Assembly: GCA_014239715.1 (NCBI GenBank) | Contig: JAAZYJ010000004.1 | Location: 1 to 5,992, forward strand | Reading direction: 5' to 3' | DNA: 5,992 bases | From: Flavobacteriales bacterium | GTDB lineage: Bacteria > Bacteroidota > Bacteroidia > Flavobacteriales > Parvicellaceae | Shown: positions 1-5,992 of the stretch, piece after piece | Layout: each line of letters starts with the position of its first letter | Position numbering within the stretch: the stretch's first letter is position 1 | Notes under the pieces: model-generated | Told to the model about the DNA's origin: nothing | The model's database searches: none | The model's input: the letters and a program-made list of their open reading frames with translations, nothing else | Program-made: the position numbers and the translations under genes

Positions 1-225
1 CCCAAGTCGTTCAGCAATCGCAACAAGGTCCTTTTCTACTTGTTCTCCGAAATCTCCAATGATGTATGCAATTTCTTCTACTTTTTCGCCACACACCTTA
101 GTAATGTCCTCAACCAATCTTTCTACTATTGGTTTTCCGGCAACCGGAATCAATGGTTTTGGCACAGTCAACGTATGAGGTCTCAGCCTGGATCCTCTAC
201 CTGCCATTGGCACTATTATCTTCAT
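1..225 (-). CDS. Sugar-phosphate nucleotidyltransferase, N-terminal part (gene runs off the left edge)
   Basis: This is the first 75 codons of a nucleotidyltransferase of the glucose-1-phosphate thymidylyltransferase / mannose-1-phosphate guanylyltransferase superfamily, a cytoplasmic enzyme that makes NDP-sugars from NTP and sugar 1-phosphate. The protein opens MKIIVPMAGRGSRLRP, in which residues 8-16 (AGRGSRLRP) are the nucleotide-binding signature loop. PKPLIPVAGKP follows at residues 22-32, with the lysine expected to contact phosphate. The rest of the catalytic domain and any C-terminal left-handed beta-helix lie outside the window, so the sugar and nucleotide specificity cannot be read. 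The ATG at 225-223 is chosen because the family normally starts only a few residues before the glycine-rich loop. It lies 11 bases after the dut stop, so it is probably in the same operon. No clear Shine-Dalgarno sequence is seen. A product acting in envelope polysaccharide synthesis is inferred from the flippase two genes upstream. Confidence 0.9.
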   Translation of the reverse strand, partial: MKIIVPMAGRGSRLRPHTLTVPKPLIPVAGKPIVERLVEDITKVCGEKVEEIAYIIGDFGEQVEKDLVAIAERLG

Positions 226-236
226 GTTATATCGTC

Positions 237-665
237 TTATTTATTCCCCGTGCTTCCAAATCCTCCGGAGCCTCTTTTTGTTTCTGTTAGCGTCTGAACC
301 TCTTCCCAGCTTCCTTGTTCATATTTTGAAATGACCATTTGTGCAATCCTTTCTCCGTTTTCTACAGTAAAGGTTTCATTCGATAAGTTCACTAGTAAAA
401 CGCCTATTTCTCCCCGATAGTCTGCATCAATGGTTCCCGGTGAGTTAAGTACTGTTATACCACTCTTATAGGCCAGGCCACTTCTGGGCCTGATCTGGGC
501 TTCATATCCTTCACTCAGAGAGATAAACAAACCGGTAGGAATTAACGCTCTACCAAGCGGCTCAAGATCCACCGAATTCTTCAGGTTAGCCCTCAGGTCC
601 ATTCCCGCAGACAGCTCTGTTTCATACCTTGGTAAATCGTGTTGAGAACTGTTAATTATTTCCAT
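237..665 (-). CDS. dut: dUTP diphosphatase (dUTPase)
   Basis: This is a trimeric-type dUTPase that hydrolyses dUTP to dUMP and pyrophosphate, keeping uracil out of DNA and supplying dUMP for thymidylate synthesis in the cytoplasm. All five family motifs are visible in the 142 residues: motif I AGMDL at 20-24, motif II RPRSGLA at 59-65, motif [13 protein letters not shown] at 77-86, motif [12 protein letters not shown] at 103-112, and the C-terminal lid motif [11 protein letters not shown] at 131-140. By family alignment Asp80 is the likely catalytic base. Length is normal for a bacterial dUTPase and nothing is missing, so it should be active. The ATG at 665-663 is the only reasonable start, because an in-frame stop lies at 680-678 and the AGMDL motif sits at the expected distance. 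It follows the flippase stop by 36 bases and precedes the nucleotidyltransferase by 11, which suggests cotranscription. Confidence 0.97.
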   Translation of the reverse strand: MEIINSSQHDLPRYETELSAGMDLRANLKNSVDLEPLGRALIPTGLFISLSEGYEAQIRPRSGLAYKSGITVLNSPGTIDADYRGEIGVLLVNLSNETFTVENGERIAQMVISKYEQGSWEEVQTLTETKRGSGGFGSTGNK

Positions 666-701
666 AATTTCATATCGCTATCCAGCCCATAATTAGCCGT
701 T

Positions 702-2234
702 TTACTGACCGACCGAAGTTACCAATTTTTTCGGTCTTTCCAGGAAGAGCACAATGGCTATAAAGACCAAAAGCAACGCTCCATGATAGAGTCCCATTTC
801 CAGGCTCATTGACTTCGTGTAATCGAACGGCAGACTGAGTAAATAGAGGACTGCCGCAAGTCCTGCGTAAAGTCCGATTTTTCTAAAGTTGTAGGGGATG
901 GGATAGTGTTTTCTACCAAACAAATAAGAAAGGATCACCATTAGGGCATATACAATTAAAGTTGTCCAGGCGCAAGCTTCATAACCATACACAGGAATGT
1001 AGATCCAGTTCAGCGTGATTGTAACTGCTGCCCCTACTGTGGCTATCAGCGCCCCATATTGCGTTTTGCCCGATAGCTTGAACCAGATGTTCAGGTTAAA
1101 GTAGATTCCAAGAAGAATATTGGCGGCAAGAAGTATTGGGACAACTTTGAGTCCTTCCCAATAATCAGGATTCGGAATGAAGTGTTTGAAAAAGTGCAAG
1201 AACAACATGATGCCAAGGAAGCAGAAAGAAACTACAATAACAAAGTAGGTCATTACACGGGCATATACCTGTTTGGACTCTTTATTTTCTTCCTGATTGA
1301 AGAAGAATGGCTCAGAAGCATAGCGGAACGCCTGAAGGAACAAGGTAATGATCATGGTTATTTTATAGCAGGCACCATAGATTCCGTTCTCCCTTTGGCC
1401 TATTTCTTTCGCAGCCTGTTCCAGTGTTCCTTTTGCGATCTCCTCGTTCATGGTGATGTTCTTCAACATTACTCTATCTATGGTTTCATTGATGTTTCCT
1501 GCAAATCCTACAACGATAAGAGGCAGTGCATAGGGCAACATTTTTTTAAGCACCGCAAAATCAAATTTGAATCCGCCATATGTGAATTCCGGTAATAGAA
1601 GAAGCAGTTTAACGCCACTAGCAATCAAATTAGAGATAAACACGTACCCGACTCCGATCTCAGGGCTGTATACAAGATCAATCACCACGGAGTGTTGCGG
1701 GGACTCAAACTCATATTTGCAATAGACGATAAAAAACAGGTTTAAGCCTATGTTGACCAAGACGCTTACAAAATTAATAATGGCAAATTTTGACGCTTGA
1801 TTGTTTGCCCTGAGCTTGGCCATAGGCACTGCAGATAATGCATCCATAGCCATAATTCCGGCCAGCCAAATAATGTATTCAGGGTGGTCCTCATAATTCA
1901 GCCATCCTGCTATGTCCCCCGAGAAGATATACGCGAGTGTCATGAAGATCAGAGAGGTTGATATTAATGACGTCAGTGCCGTAGAAAAAACCTTAGGTTT
2001 TGAATTTCCCTTTAGGGTTGAGAACCGAAAAAAAGATGTTTCCATCCCATAGGTAAGAAGGATCATTATGAATGCGATATATGCATACATTTCTGTAATG
2101 ATCCCATATTGGTCCGGGGAGAACCCGTCTGGACGGGTATAAAGTGGCGTGAGCAGATAATTAAGAAACCTGGCCACTATACTGGATAGGCCATAGATCG
2201 CTGTTTGTCCGGCTAACTTTTTAAATACGCTCAT
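702..2234 (-). CDS. Polysaccharide flippase, Wzx/MATE-like (oligosaccharide or lipopolysaccharide biosynthesis protein)
   Basis: This is a 510-residue polytopic inner-membrane protein of the MOP (MATE/Wzx/MurJ-like) superfamily, which moves lipid-linked sugars across the cytoplasmic membrane. The N-terminus (FKKLAGQTAIYGLSSIVARF, residues 4-23, then LTPLYTR) is typical of Wzx-type proteins. I count about 14 hydrophobic segments, roughly at 10-31, 46-63, 85-104, 118-136, 150-171, 194-215, 231-247, 286-305, 325-347, 362-380, 393-412, 418-438, 451-467 and 482-497. The stretch IDRVMLKNI (252-260) followed by GIYGACYKI (284-292) matches the conserved region between the protein's two halves, but about 23 mostly polar, charged residues lie between them. 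The protein ends in a short basic tail. The substrate cannot be told from sequence. O-antigen, exopolysaccharide or another glycan is inferred from the neighbouring nucleotidyltransferase. It is the first gene of the probable flippase-dut-nucleotidyltransferase operon. The 99-base upstream gap should hold its promoter, but I could not identify a convincing one. Confidence 0.9.
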   Translation of the reverse strand: MSVFKKLAGQTAIYGLSSIVARFLNYLLTPLYTRPDGFSPDQYGIITEMYAYIAFIMILLTYGMETSFFRFSTLKGNSKPKVFSTALTSLISTSLIFMTLAYIFSGDIAGWLNYEDHPEYIIWLAGIMAMDALSAVPMAKLRANNQASKFAIINFVSVLVNIGLNLFFIVYCKYEFESPQHSVVIDLVYSPEIGVGYVFISNLIASGVKLLLLLPEFTYGGFKFDFAVLKKMLPYALPLIVVGFAGNINETIDRVMLKNITMNEEIAKGTLEQAAKEIGQRENGIYGACYKITMIITLFLQAFRYASEPFFFNQEENKESKQVYARVMTYFVIVVSFCFLGIMLFLHFFKHFIPNPDYWEGLKVVPILLAANILLGIYFNLNIWFKLSGKTQYGALIATVGAAVTITLNWIYIPVYGYEACAWTTLIVYALMVILSYLFGRKHYPIPYNFRKIGLYAGLAAVLYLLSLPFDYTKSMSLEMGLYHGALLLVFIAIVLFLERPKKLVTSVGQ

Positions 2235-2333
2235 TGAATAGAGTCTACGCTCTCAAACAAAGAAACGAAAGTGATGCCCTTGAAATTTCTTAAAAATCGT
2301 TAAGTATCAACAGGCCTATATGGAATAGCGAAT

Positions 2334-3116
2334 TTACTCCCCTGTAAAATTGGGTTTTCTTTTTTCAAGAAATGCTGACGTCCCTTCTTTGAAGTCGGCT
2401 GTACCAAAACATTTTCCAAATTCTTCAATTTCTTTCTGATATCCGTCTACTCCGGATTTAAACTGTGCGTTTACTGAGCGAATTGCGCCCGCTATTGCCA
2501 CCGATGAATTTTTCGCCATTCTGGAAGCGATCTTTCTTGCAAGTGGCAATAATTCACTTTGTTCGGTCACATGGTTAACAAGCCCCATTCTAAGCGCATC
2601 TTCTGCACCAACCATGCCTGCAGTTGTTATTAGCTCCATCGCCCTGCCTTTGCCCACCAGCTGTGCCAATCTTTGTGTTCCCCCATAGCCGGGAATAACT
2701 CCTAAAGACACTTCCGGCAATCCTAGTTTTGCATTGTCCGAGGCCACCCTCACATGTGCACTCATGGCCAATTCCAGTCCCCCGCCAAGAGCAAACCCAT
2801 TCACAGCAGCTATTACCGGTGTGGTCAGGTCTTCAAGTAGGTTGAAGAGCTCTTTGTGTCCCTCAGCACTTAGCTTTTTTCCTTCTTCGACTGAAAAGTG
2901 AGCAAATTCTTTAATGTCTGCTCCGGCAACAAATGCTTTTTCCCCGCTTCCTGTCAATATTATAGCTCTGATCTCCCCGTCTCTTTCAGCGGAGCTCAAT
3001 GCGGATCCCAGTTCTGAAATTGTTTCGGAATTCAGCGCGTTGAGCTGGTCTGGCCTGTTGATCGTAATGGTTTGAATAGAACCTTCGGTACTGGTAAGAA
3101 TGTTATTATAGCTCAT
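2334..3116 (-). CDS. Enoyl-CoA hydratase/isomerase family protein (crotonase)
   Basis: This is a soluble crotonase-fold protein, most likely an enoyl-CoA hydratase that adds water to trans-2-enoyl-CoA in fatty-acid or related acyl-CoA degradation. Numbered on the 263-residue reading that begins at the upstream ATG (3125), the oxyanion-hole segments are AFVAGADIKEF (64-74) and NGFALGGGLELAM (109-121). Both glutamates used by classical hydratases are present, at 118 (in GGGLELA) and 138 (in LPEVSLG), 20 residues apart as in rat mitochondrial crotonase. GVIPGYGGTQRL follows at 142-153. This supports hydratase activity rather than a catalytically altered relative, although the exact acyl-CoA substrate is unknown. 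Two in-frame ATGs compete: 3125-3123, which overlaps the kinase stop by 8 bases, and 3116-3114, which starts just after it. I prefer the second because MSYNNIL is the usual family beginning and gives 260 residues. The gene is probably cotranscribed and translationally coupled with the upstream kinase. Confidence 0.93.
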   Translation of the reverse strand: MSYNNILTSTEGSIQTITINRPDQLNALNSETISELGSALSSAERDGEIRAIILTGSGEKAFVAGADIKEFAHFSVEEGKKLSAEGHKELFNLLEDLTTPVIAAVNGFALGGGLELAMSAHVRVASDNAKLGLPEVSLGVIPGYGGTQRLAQLVGKGRAMELITTAGMVGAEDALRMGLVNHVTEQSELLPLARKIASRMAKNSSVAIAGAIRSVNAQFKSGVDGYQKEIEEFGKCFGTADFKEGTSAFLEKRKPNFTGE

Positions 3117-3117
3117 T

Positions 3118-4587
3118 TTATTCATTTAAATGCATTGGCAAAGAAACAAAAAATGAAGTTCCCTTCGGAGGGTCTGATTCAAACCACACTTTGCCATAAT
3201 GATTATCAATTATGTTTCTAACCATAGCCAACCCTAACCCTGACCCTGCAGATTTTGTTGTAAAGTTGGGCACGAAAATCTGGTCTTTCTTTGCATCAAC
3301 AATGCCGATACCGTTGTCCCTTATTTCCACTTCTGCCGAACCATCTTTCTCTTCAAGCATGACGACGATTTCGCCCTCACGATTTTCCGGAATAGCCTGG
3401 ATGCCGTTTTTGATCAAATTGTTAAACACTCTCGTCAGCTGCTCATCGTCTCCGTCGATCATTAAATTGTTAGCCGAGGTGTTATTGGTGAAATGCATTT
3501 TGACTCCGTCAATTTCCGCAAAAAGTTCAAGAGCATCATTCAGCAATTTGATCAAATCAATTTTTCCAATTTTGGATTTTGGCATTTTCGCAAAATTCGA
3601 AAACTCGTTCGCAATAGACGACAGTGTATCAATTTGCCGAATCATTTTGTCCGAAAACATTTTTATTTTTTCTTCAAAATCCACATCGTTCGGGTCGAAA
3701 GAACGTTGAAGGTGCTGAACACTTAGCTTCATTGGAGTAAGCGGGTTTTTTATCTCGTGAGCAACTTGCTTAGCCATTTCCCTCCACGCACTTTCTCTTT
3801 CTGATTTCGCAAGTTTATCAGCGCTTATTTCCAGTTGTGTGATCATGTGATTGTACTCCGCTACAAGTGATCCAATTTCATCTGATCCTTTCCAGAATAT
3901 CTGTTCGTTCTTTTTGTTGATTCCAACACTTTTAAACCTTTCCTTAATAACCCTTAGCGACTTGGTAATGTAGTTGGATAACAAATAGGCCAACAAGATT
4001 ACGCCAACGAGCAAAGCCGCATACACGATGAGCAGGGAGCTCAGGAACTCACTGACCTCTCTTTTGTTTGCTGACCCGGATCTTGAATAAGGCAAGTTGA
4101 TAATGCAAATCCTATTCCCTTCATCATTCTTAATGTAGGAGTAGGTGGACAAGTACATATTGTCTTCCGGCCCCTGCTCTACAACAACATGCTCGTTCTT
4201 TTCCAGCTGATAGAAAATGCTGTCCTTGATGATCTTCAAATAGAAATTAGGATCTTCCAATTCCATATGTGAAGACATCAGGATCTCCCCGTGAGTATTG
4301 AAAATGTTGATGTCAAGGTTGTTTACATCTGCGATCTCAAGTATTTTATCCTCAAATTCTTTGATATACGTGTTCAGATCTTCTTGGAGATCACTGTCTT
4401 TCAGGAAATACTGTATAGTGGCAATAACGCGCTCTTCCTGTCTGGATAGTCGTTTCTGATGGTATTCGTCATTTTTATCCTTAAAATGAAAAATTGTGAA
4501 GATCCCGATAACCAGCATGGATATGAGAATCATAATTACCATAGAGAAGTAGATTCTTGTTCGAAGGCTGGGATTGGTTATCGACAT
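3118..4587 (-). CDS. Membrane-bound sensor histidine kinase, HAMP-containing, NtrY-like
   Basis: This is a 489-residue sensor kinase of a two-component system in the inner membrane. A short cytoplasmic N-terminus leads to TM1 (about 13-34). A periplasmic sensor region of about 145 residues (36-182) contains LDINIFNTHGEILMSSH, which resembles a Cache/PDC-like fold (inference). TM2 follows at about 184-206. A HAMP linker is at about 203-257, and its predicted coiled-coil extension leads to the H-box AHEIKNPLTPMKLS with phosphoacceptor His277. The ATPase domain shows the N-box NNLIKNGIQAI (389-399), G1 box DNGIGI (424-429), F-box IFVPNFTT (437-444) and G2 box GSGLGLAM (448-455), so the kinase looks intact. 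HEIKNPLTPMKLS is the NtrY-type H-box. No PAS domain is apparent between HAMP and H-box. No response regulator is adjacent, so the partner and signal are unknown. The start is the first ATG before the TM1 segment and lies about 60 bases after the atp terminator. Confidence 0.94.
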   Translation of the reverse strand: MSITNPSLRTRIYFSMVIMILISMLVIGIFTIFHFKDKNDEYHQKRLSRQEERVIATIQYFLKDSDLQEDLNTYIKEFEDKILEIADVNNLDINIFNTHGEILMSSHMELEDPNFYLKIIKDSIFYQLEKNEHVVVEQGPEDNMYLSTYSYIKNDEGNRICIINLPYSRSGSANKREVSEFLSSLLIVYAALLVGVILLAYLLSNYITKSLRVIKERFKSVGINKKNEQIFWKGSDEIGSLVAEYNHMITQLEISADKLAKSERESAWREMAKQVAHEIKNPLTPMKLSVQHLQRSFDPNDVDFEEKIKMFSDKMIRQIDTLSSIANEFSNFAKMPKSKIGKIDLIKLLNDALELFAEIDGVKMHFTNNTSANNLMIDGDDEQLTRVFNNLIKNGIQAIPENREGEIVVMLEEKDGSAEVEIRDNGIGIVDAKKDQIFVPNFTTKSAGSGLGLAMVRNIIDNHYGKVWFESDPPKGTSFFVSLPMHLNE

Positions 4588-4614
4588 AATTTAAAGTTAC
4601 TATTTTCCTATTTC

Positions 4615-4644
4615 CAAAGCAGCAATAATCAGACCTATTACAAA
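4615..4644 (-). promoter_or_regulatory. Weak candidate promoter for the kinase-crotonase unit
   Basis: On the minus strand a TTTG (plus positions 4641-4644) is followed by a second TTTG (plus positions 4615-4618), with their first bases 26 apart. This is the spacing expected between the -33 TTTG and the TTTG half of the -7 box TAnnTTTG described for Bacteroidota primary sigma factor promoters. The TA of the -7 box is absent (CTGC instead of TAnn), so the match is poor. The location, just after the atp terminator and upstream of the kinase start, is where a promoter would be needed. Confidence 0.22.
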
Positions 4645-4646
4645 TG

Positions 4647-4672
4647 AAAAATCCCACCTGATCGAGTGGGAT
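4647..4672 (-). terminator. Rho-independent terminator of the ATP synthase operon
   Basis: Read on the minus strand, ATCCCAC (plus 4672-4666) pairs perfectly with GTGGGAT (plus 4657-4651) across an 8-base loop. The final T of the stem runs into a T-tract of five (plus 4651-4647) followed by C. The 7-bp stem with four central G-C pairs plus the T-run is a classic intrinsic terminator. It lies 23 bases past the atpG stop codon and points in the direction of atpG transcription. On the plus strand no T-tract follows, so it works in one direction only. It implies that the ATP synthase transcript ends here and that the kinase has its own promoter. Confidence 0.85.
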
Positions 4673-4695
4673 ATATTCAGTAATATGTTGTTGCC

Positions 4696-5574
4696 TTAGC
4701 TTTTCAGGGCCTCTGCGCCGCCAACAATCTCAAGTATCTCGTTGGTAATTGCAGCCTGACGGGCTTTGTTGTAATGAAGAGTAAGTTCTTTTTTCAGCTC
4801 ACCTGCATTGTCCGTCGCTTTGTGCATTGCCGTCATTCGGGCTCCATGCTCAGAAGCGTGAGAATCAAGAATTGCTTTATACAGCTGTATTTTCAACGAC
4901 TTCGGTATCAAATCTTCTACGATCTCTTCTTTATTGGGCTCGAATATGTAATCATTCGCCGCGTTACTTTCTTCTACTTCAGGTGGAAGAACGGGAAGAA
5001 GCTGCTCAGGAGTCAGCTCTTGAACGGCCGCATTTTTGAATTTGTTGTATACAACTACAACTTTGTCATAGCTTTTGGCAGCAAAAGCATCCATGATCAG
5101 CTGAGCCACGGGTGCAACATTCTCAAAGCTAACGTTGTCCCAAACAGTTTCCAGATCAGAAGGAAGGTCTCCTTGATTTGATTCAATATTCCTACTTCTG
5201 AGAAGATCCTTGGCCTTTTTACCAATTGTCAGTACATGAACGTTGTTCTCTGCATATTCTTCCCCTATCAGTCGCTGGCACTCTTTAACAACATTACTGT
5301 TGAACCCTCCACACAAACCTCTGTTAGACGTTATTGCTACCAGCAAAACATTATTTACATCCCTCTGCACAGAGTATACGCCCTCAGAAGTATCCAGGCT
5401 TTCGCAAAGATTTCCCAATATCTCCTGCAATTTTTCCGCATATGGTCTCATGTCGGTAATTGCATCCTGCGCCCTTTTCAATTTTGAAGCAGAAACCATC
5501 TTCATTGCCGAAGTGATCTGCATCGTTGAATTAACGGAGGTAATTCGGGTTCGTATTTCTTTTAGGTTCGCCAT
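4696..5574 (-). CDS. atpG: ATP synthase F1 sector, gamma subunit
   Basis: This is the central rotor shaft of F1Fo ATP synthase. It couples proton (or sodium) flow through the membrane ring to catalysis in the alpha-beta hexamer. The 292-residue protein has the N-terminal helix MANLKEIRTRITSVNSTMQI (1-20) followed by TSAMKMVSASKLKRAQ (21-36). The SNRGLCGGFN motif of the Rossmann-like core is at 83-92, and the C-terminal helix carries the gamma signature ITNEILEIVGGAEA at 276-289. Length and both coiled-coil helices are normal. The ATG at 5574-5572 gives the standard MANLKEIR start, 37 bases after the atpA stop, with no obvious Shine-Dalgarno sequence. It is the last gene of its operon, since an intrinsic terminator follows. 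The beta and epsilon subunit genes do not follow it. Confidence 0.98.
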   Translation of the reverse strand: MANLKEIRTRITSVNSTMQITSAMKMVSASKLKRAQDAITDMRPYAEKLQEILGNLCESLDTSEGVYSVQRDVNNVLLVAITSNRGLCGGFNSNVVKECQRLIGEEYAENNVHVLTIGKKAKDLLRSRNIESNQGDLPSDLETVWDNVSFENVAPVAQLIMDAFAAKSYDKVVVVYNKFKNAAVQELTPEQLLPVLPPEVEESNAANDYIFEPNKEEIVEDLIPKSLKIQLYKAILDSHASEHGARMTAMHKATDNAGELKKELTLHYNKARQAAITNEILEIVGGAEALKS

Positions 5575-5581
5575 ATAATCT

Positions 5582-5610
5582 GTTTGAACATTAACTTATG
5601 CCTTTCAAAC
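5582..5610 (-). repeat. Inverted repeat in the atpA-atpG intercistronic gap
   Basis: GTTTGAA at 5582-5588 and TTCAAAC at 5604-5610 form a perfect 7-bp inverted repeat around a 15-base loop. It nearly fills the 37-base gap between atpA and atpG. In the mRNA it could fold into a hairpin ending 7 bases before the atpG start codon. No T-run follows, so it is not a terminator. A role in tuning atpG translation or mRNA stability is speculation, and the A-T-rich stem could be chance. Confidence 0.45.
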
Positions 5611-5611
5611 T

Positions 5612-5992
5612 TTAATATTTTGCCGTCAGCTCTTTCGCGGCATTTTCAATCGCCTCAATTCCTCCATCTGTAAGCTTTCCTGATTTAAGCTCTCCCAGAA
5701 TGTCGGCGTGTTTTGCTCTCATATAAGAAAGGAACTCCTCTTCAAAAGCCTTAACTTCGGCTACCGGCACTTTCGAGCACAGCCCTTTCGTACCAACATA
5801 AATGATGGCTACTTGCTCTTCTACAGGAAGCGGGGATCCTTCGTTCTGTTTAAGGATTTCCACATTTCTTGCTCCTTTACCTAGAACTGCTTTAGTTGCC
5901 GCATCAAGGTCTGAACCAAACTTTGAGAACGCTTCAAGCTCTCTGTACTGTGCCTGGTCTAGTTTCAATGTTCCGGCTACTTTTTTCATTGA
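5612..5992 (-). CDS. atpA: ATP synthase F1 sector, alpha subunit, C-terminal part (gene runs off the right edge)
   Basis: These are the last 126 residues of the alpha subunit, a non-catalytic nucleotide-binding subunit of the F1 hexamer. Only the C-terminal helical-bundle domain is in the window. The visible sequence runs S-MKKVAGTLKLDQAQYREL, then AFSKFGSDLD, which are hallmark alpha-subunit residues, and ends at AKELTAKY. The Walker A and B motifs lie upstream, outside the window. The methionine codon at 5989-5987 is an internal residue and not a start: the reading frame stays open through the window edge, and alpha subunits are normally a little over 500 residues. The stop lies 37 bases before atpG, in the standard alpha-then-gamma operon order. 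Confidence 0.96.
   Translation of the reverse strand, partial: SMKKVAGTLKLDQAQYRELEAFSKFGSDLDAATKAVLGKGARNVEILKQNEGSPLPVEEQVAIIYVGTKGLCSKVPVAEVKAFEEEFLSYMRAKHADILGELKSGKLTDGGIEAIENAAKELTAKY

Noticed and set aside
670..690. Six-codon ORF (ATG...TGA) just upstream of dut, as a possible leader peptide
   Set aside because: It is short enough to arise by chance, has no ribosome binding site, and carries no regulatory codon run.
1182..1595. Plus-strand ORF of 137 codons inside the flippase gene
   Set aside because: It is antisense to a well-supported membrane protein gene and its translation has no recognisable domain or coherent character.
2289..2304. Inverted repeat CTTAA-6-TTAAG downstream of the crotonase, as a possible terminator
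   Set aside because: The stem has only 5 bp with a single G-C pair and no T-tract follows it in the direction of transcription, so it is not a credible terminator.
2235..2333. Promoter for the flippase-dut-nucleotidyltransferase unit in this 99-base gap
   Set aside because: One is expected here, but TTTG-containing stretches on the minus strand near 2260-2270 lack a TAnnTTTG box and a correctly spaced upstream TTTG. I could not place a promoter.
3231..3248. Telomere-like repeat (ccctaaccctgaccctg pattern)
   Set aside because: On the minus strand these bases encode the glycine-rich G2 box (GSGLGLA) of the histidine kinase. The repetition comes from glycine codons, not from a DNA repeat element.
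3212..3709. Plus-strand ORF of 165 codons opposite the histidine kinase
   Set aside because: The complementary frame encodes conserved kinase boxes. The serine- and phenylalanine-rich translation looks like a shadow of that reading frame.
4774..5578. Several plus-strand ORFs opposite atpG
   Set aside because: They overlap each other and a highly conserved gene, and none resembles a known protein family.
5612..5989. A complete small gene starting at the ATG at 5989-5987
   Set aside because: The sequence is the C-terminal domain of the ATP synthase alpha subunit and the frame stays open to the window edge, so this methionine is internal.

Overview
The window is an ordinary stretch of a Bacteroidota chromosome, probably from a Cytophagia-like lineage. 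Three things point there: the proteins resemble that phylum's versions, starts lack clear Shine-Dalgarno sequences, and the ATP synthase operon ends at atpG with no atpD or atpC following. This placement is inference from pattern recognition; no search was run. All seven genes lie on the minus strand, so transcription runs from high to low coordinates, and coding density is high. I see no RNA genes, mobile elements, CRISPR arrays or signs of recent transfer.

In transcription order: (1) positions 5992 to 4696 hold the end of an F1Fo ATP synthase operon, with the C-terminal part of atpA (cut by the window edge) and complete atpG. A hairpin with a T-tract at about 4647-4672 closes this unit. (2) Positions 4587 to 2334 hold a membrane-bound, NtrY-like sensor histidine kinase whose 3' end abuts or overlaps an enoyl-CoA hydratase (crotonase) gene, so the two are probably cotranscribed and translationally coupled. 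No response regulator is visible. (3) After a 99-base gap, positions 2234 to 1 hold a Wzx/MATE-like polysaccharide flippase, dut (dUTPase) and the first 75 codons of a sugar-phosphate nucleotidyltransferase. These three are closely spaced and look like one operon.

The genes combine energy metabolism (ATP synthase), signalling and acyl-CoA chemistry (kinase and crotonase), and envelope glycan supply and export (nucleotidyltransferase and flippase), with nucleotide-pool hygiene (dut) placed between the two glycan genes. I found no convincing new biological system. The points worth a second look are modest: the orphan kinase coupled to a crotonase, the split ATP synthase operon with its terminator, an inverted repeat between atpA and atpG, a charged insertion in the flippase, and dut inside a glycan cluster.
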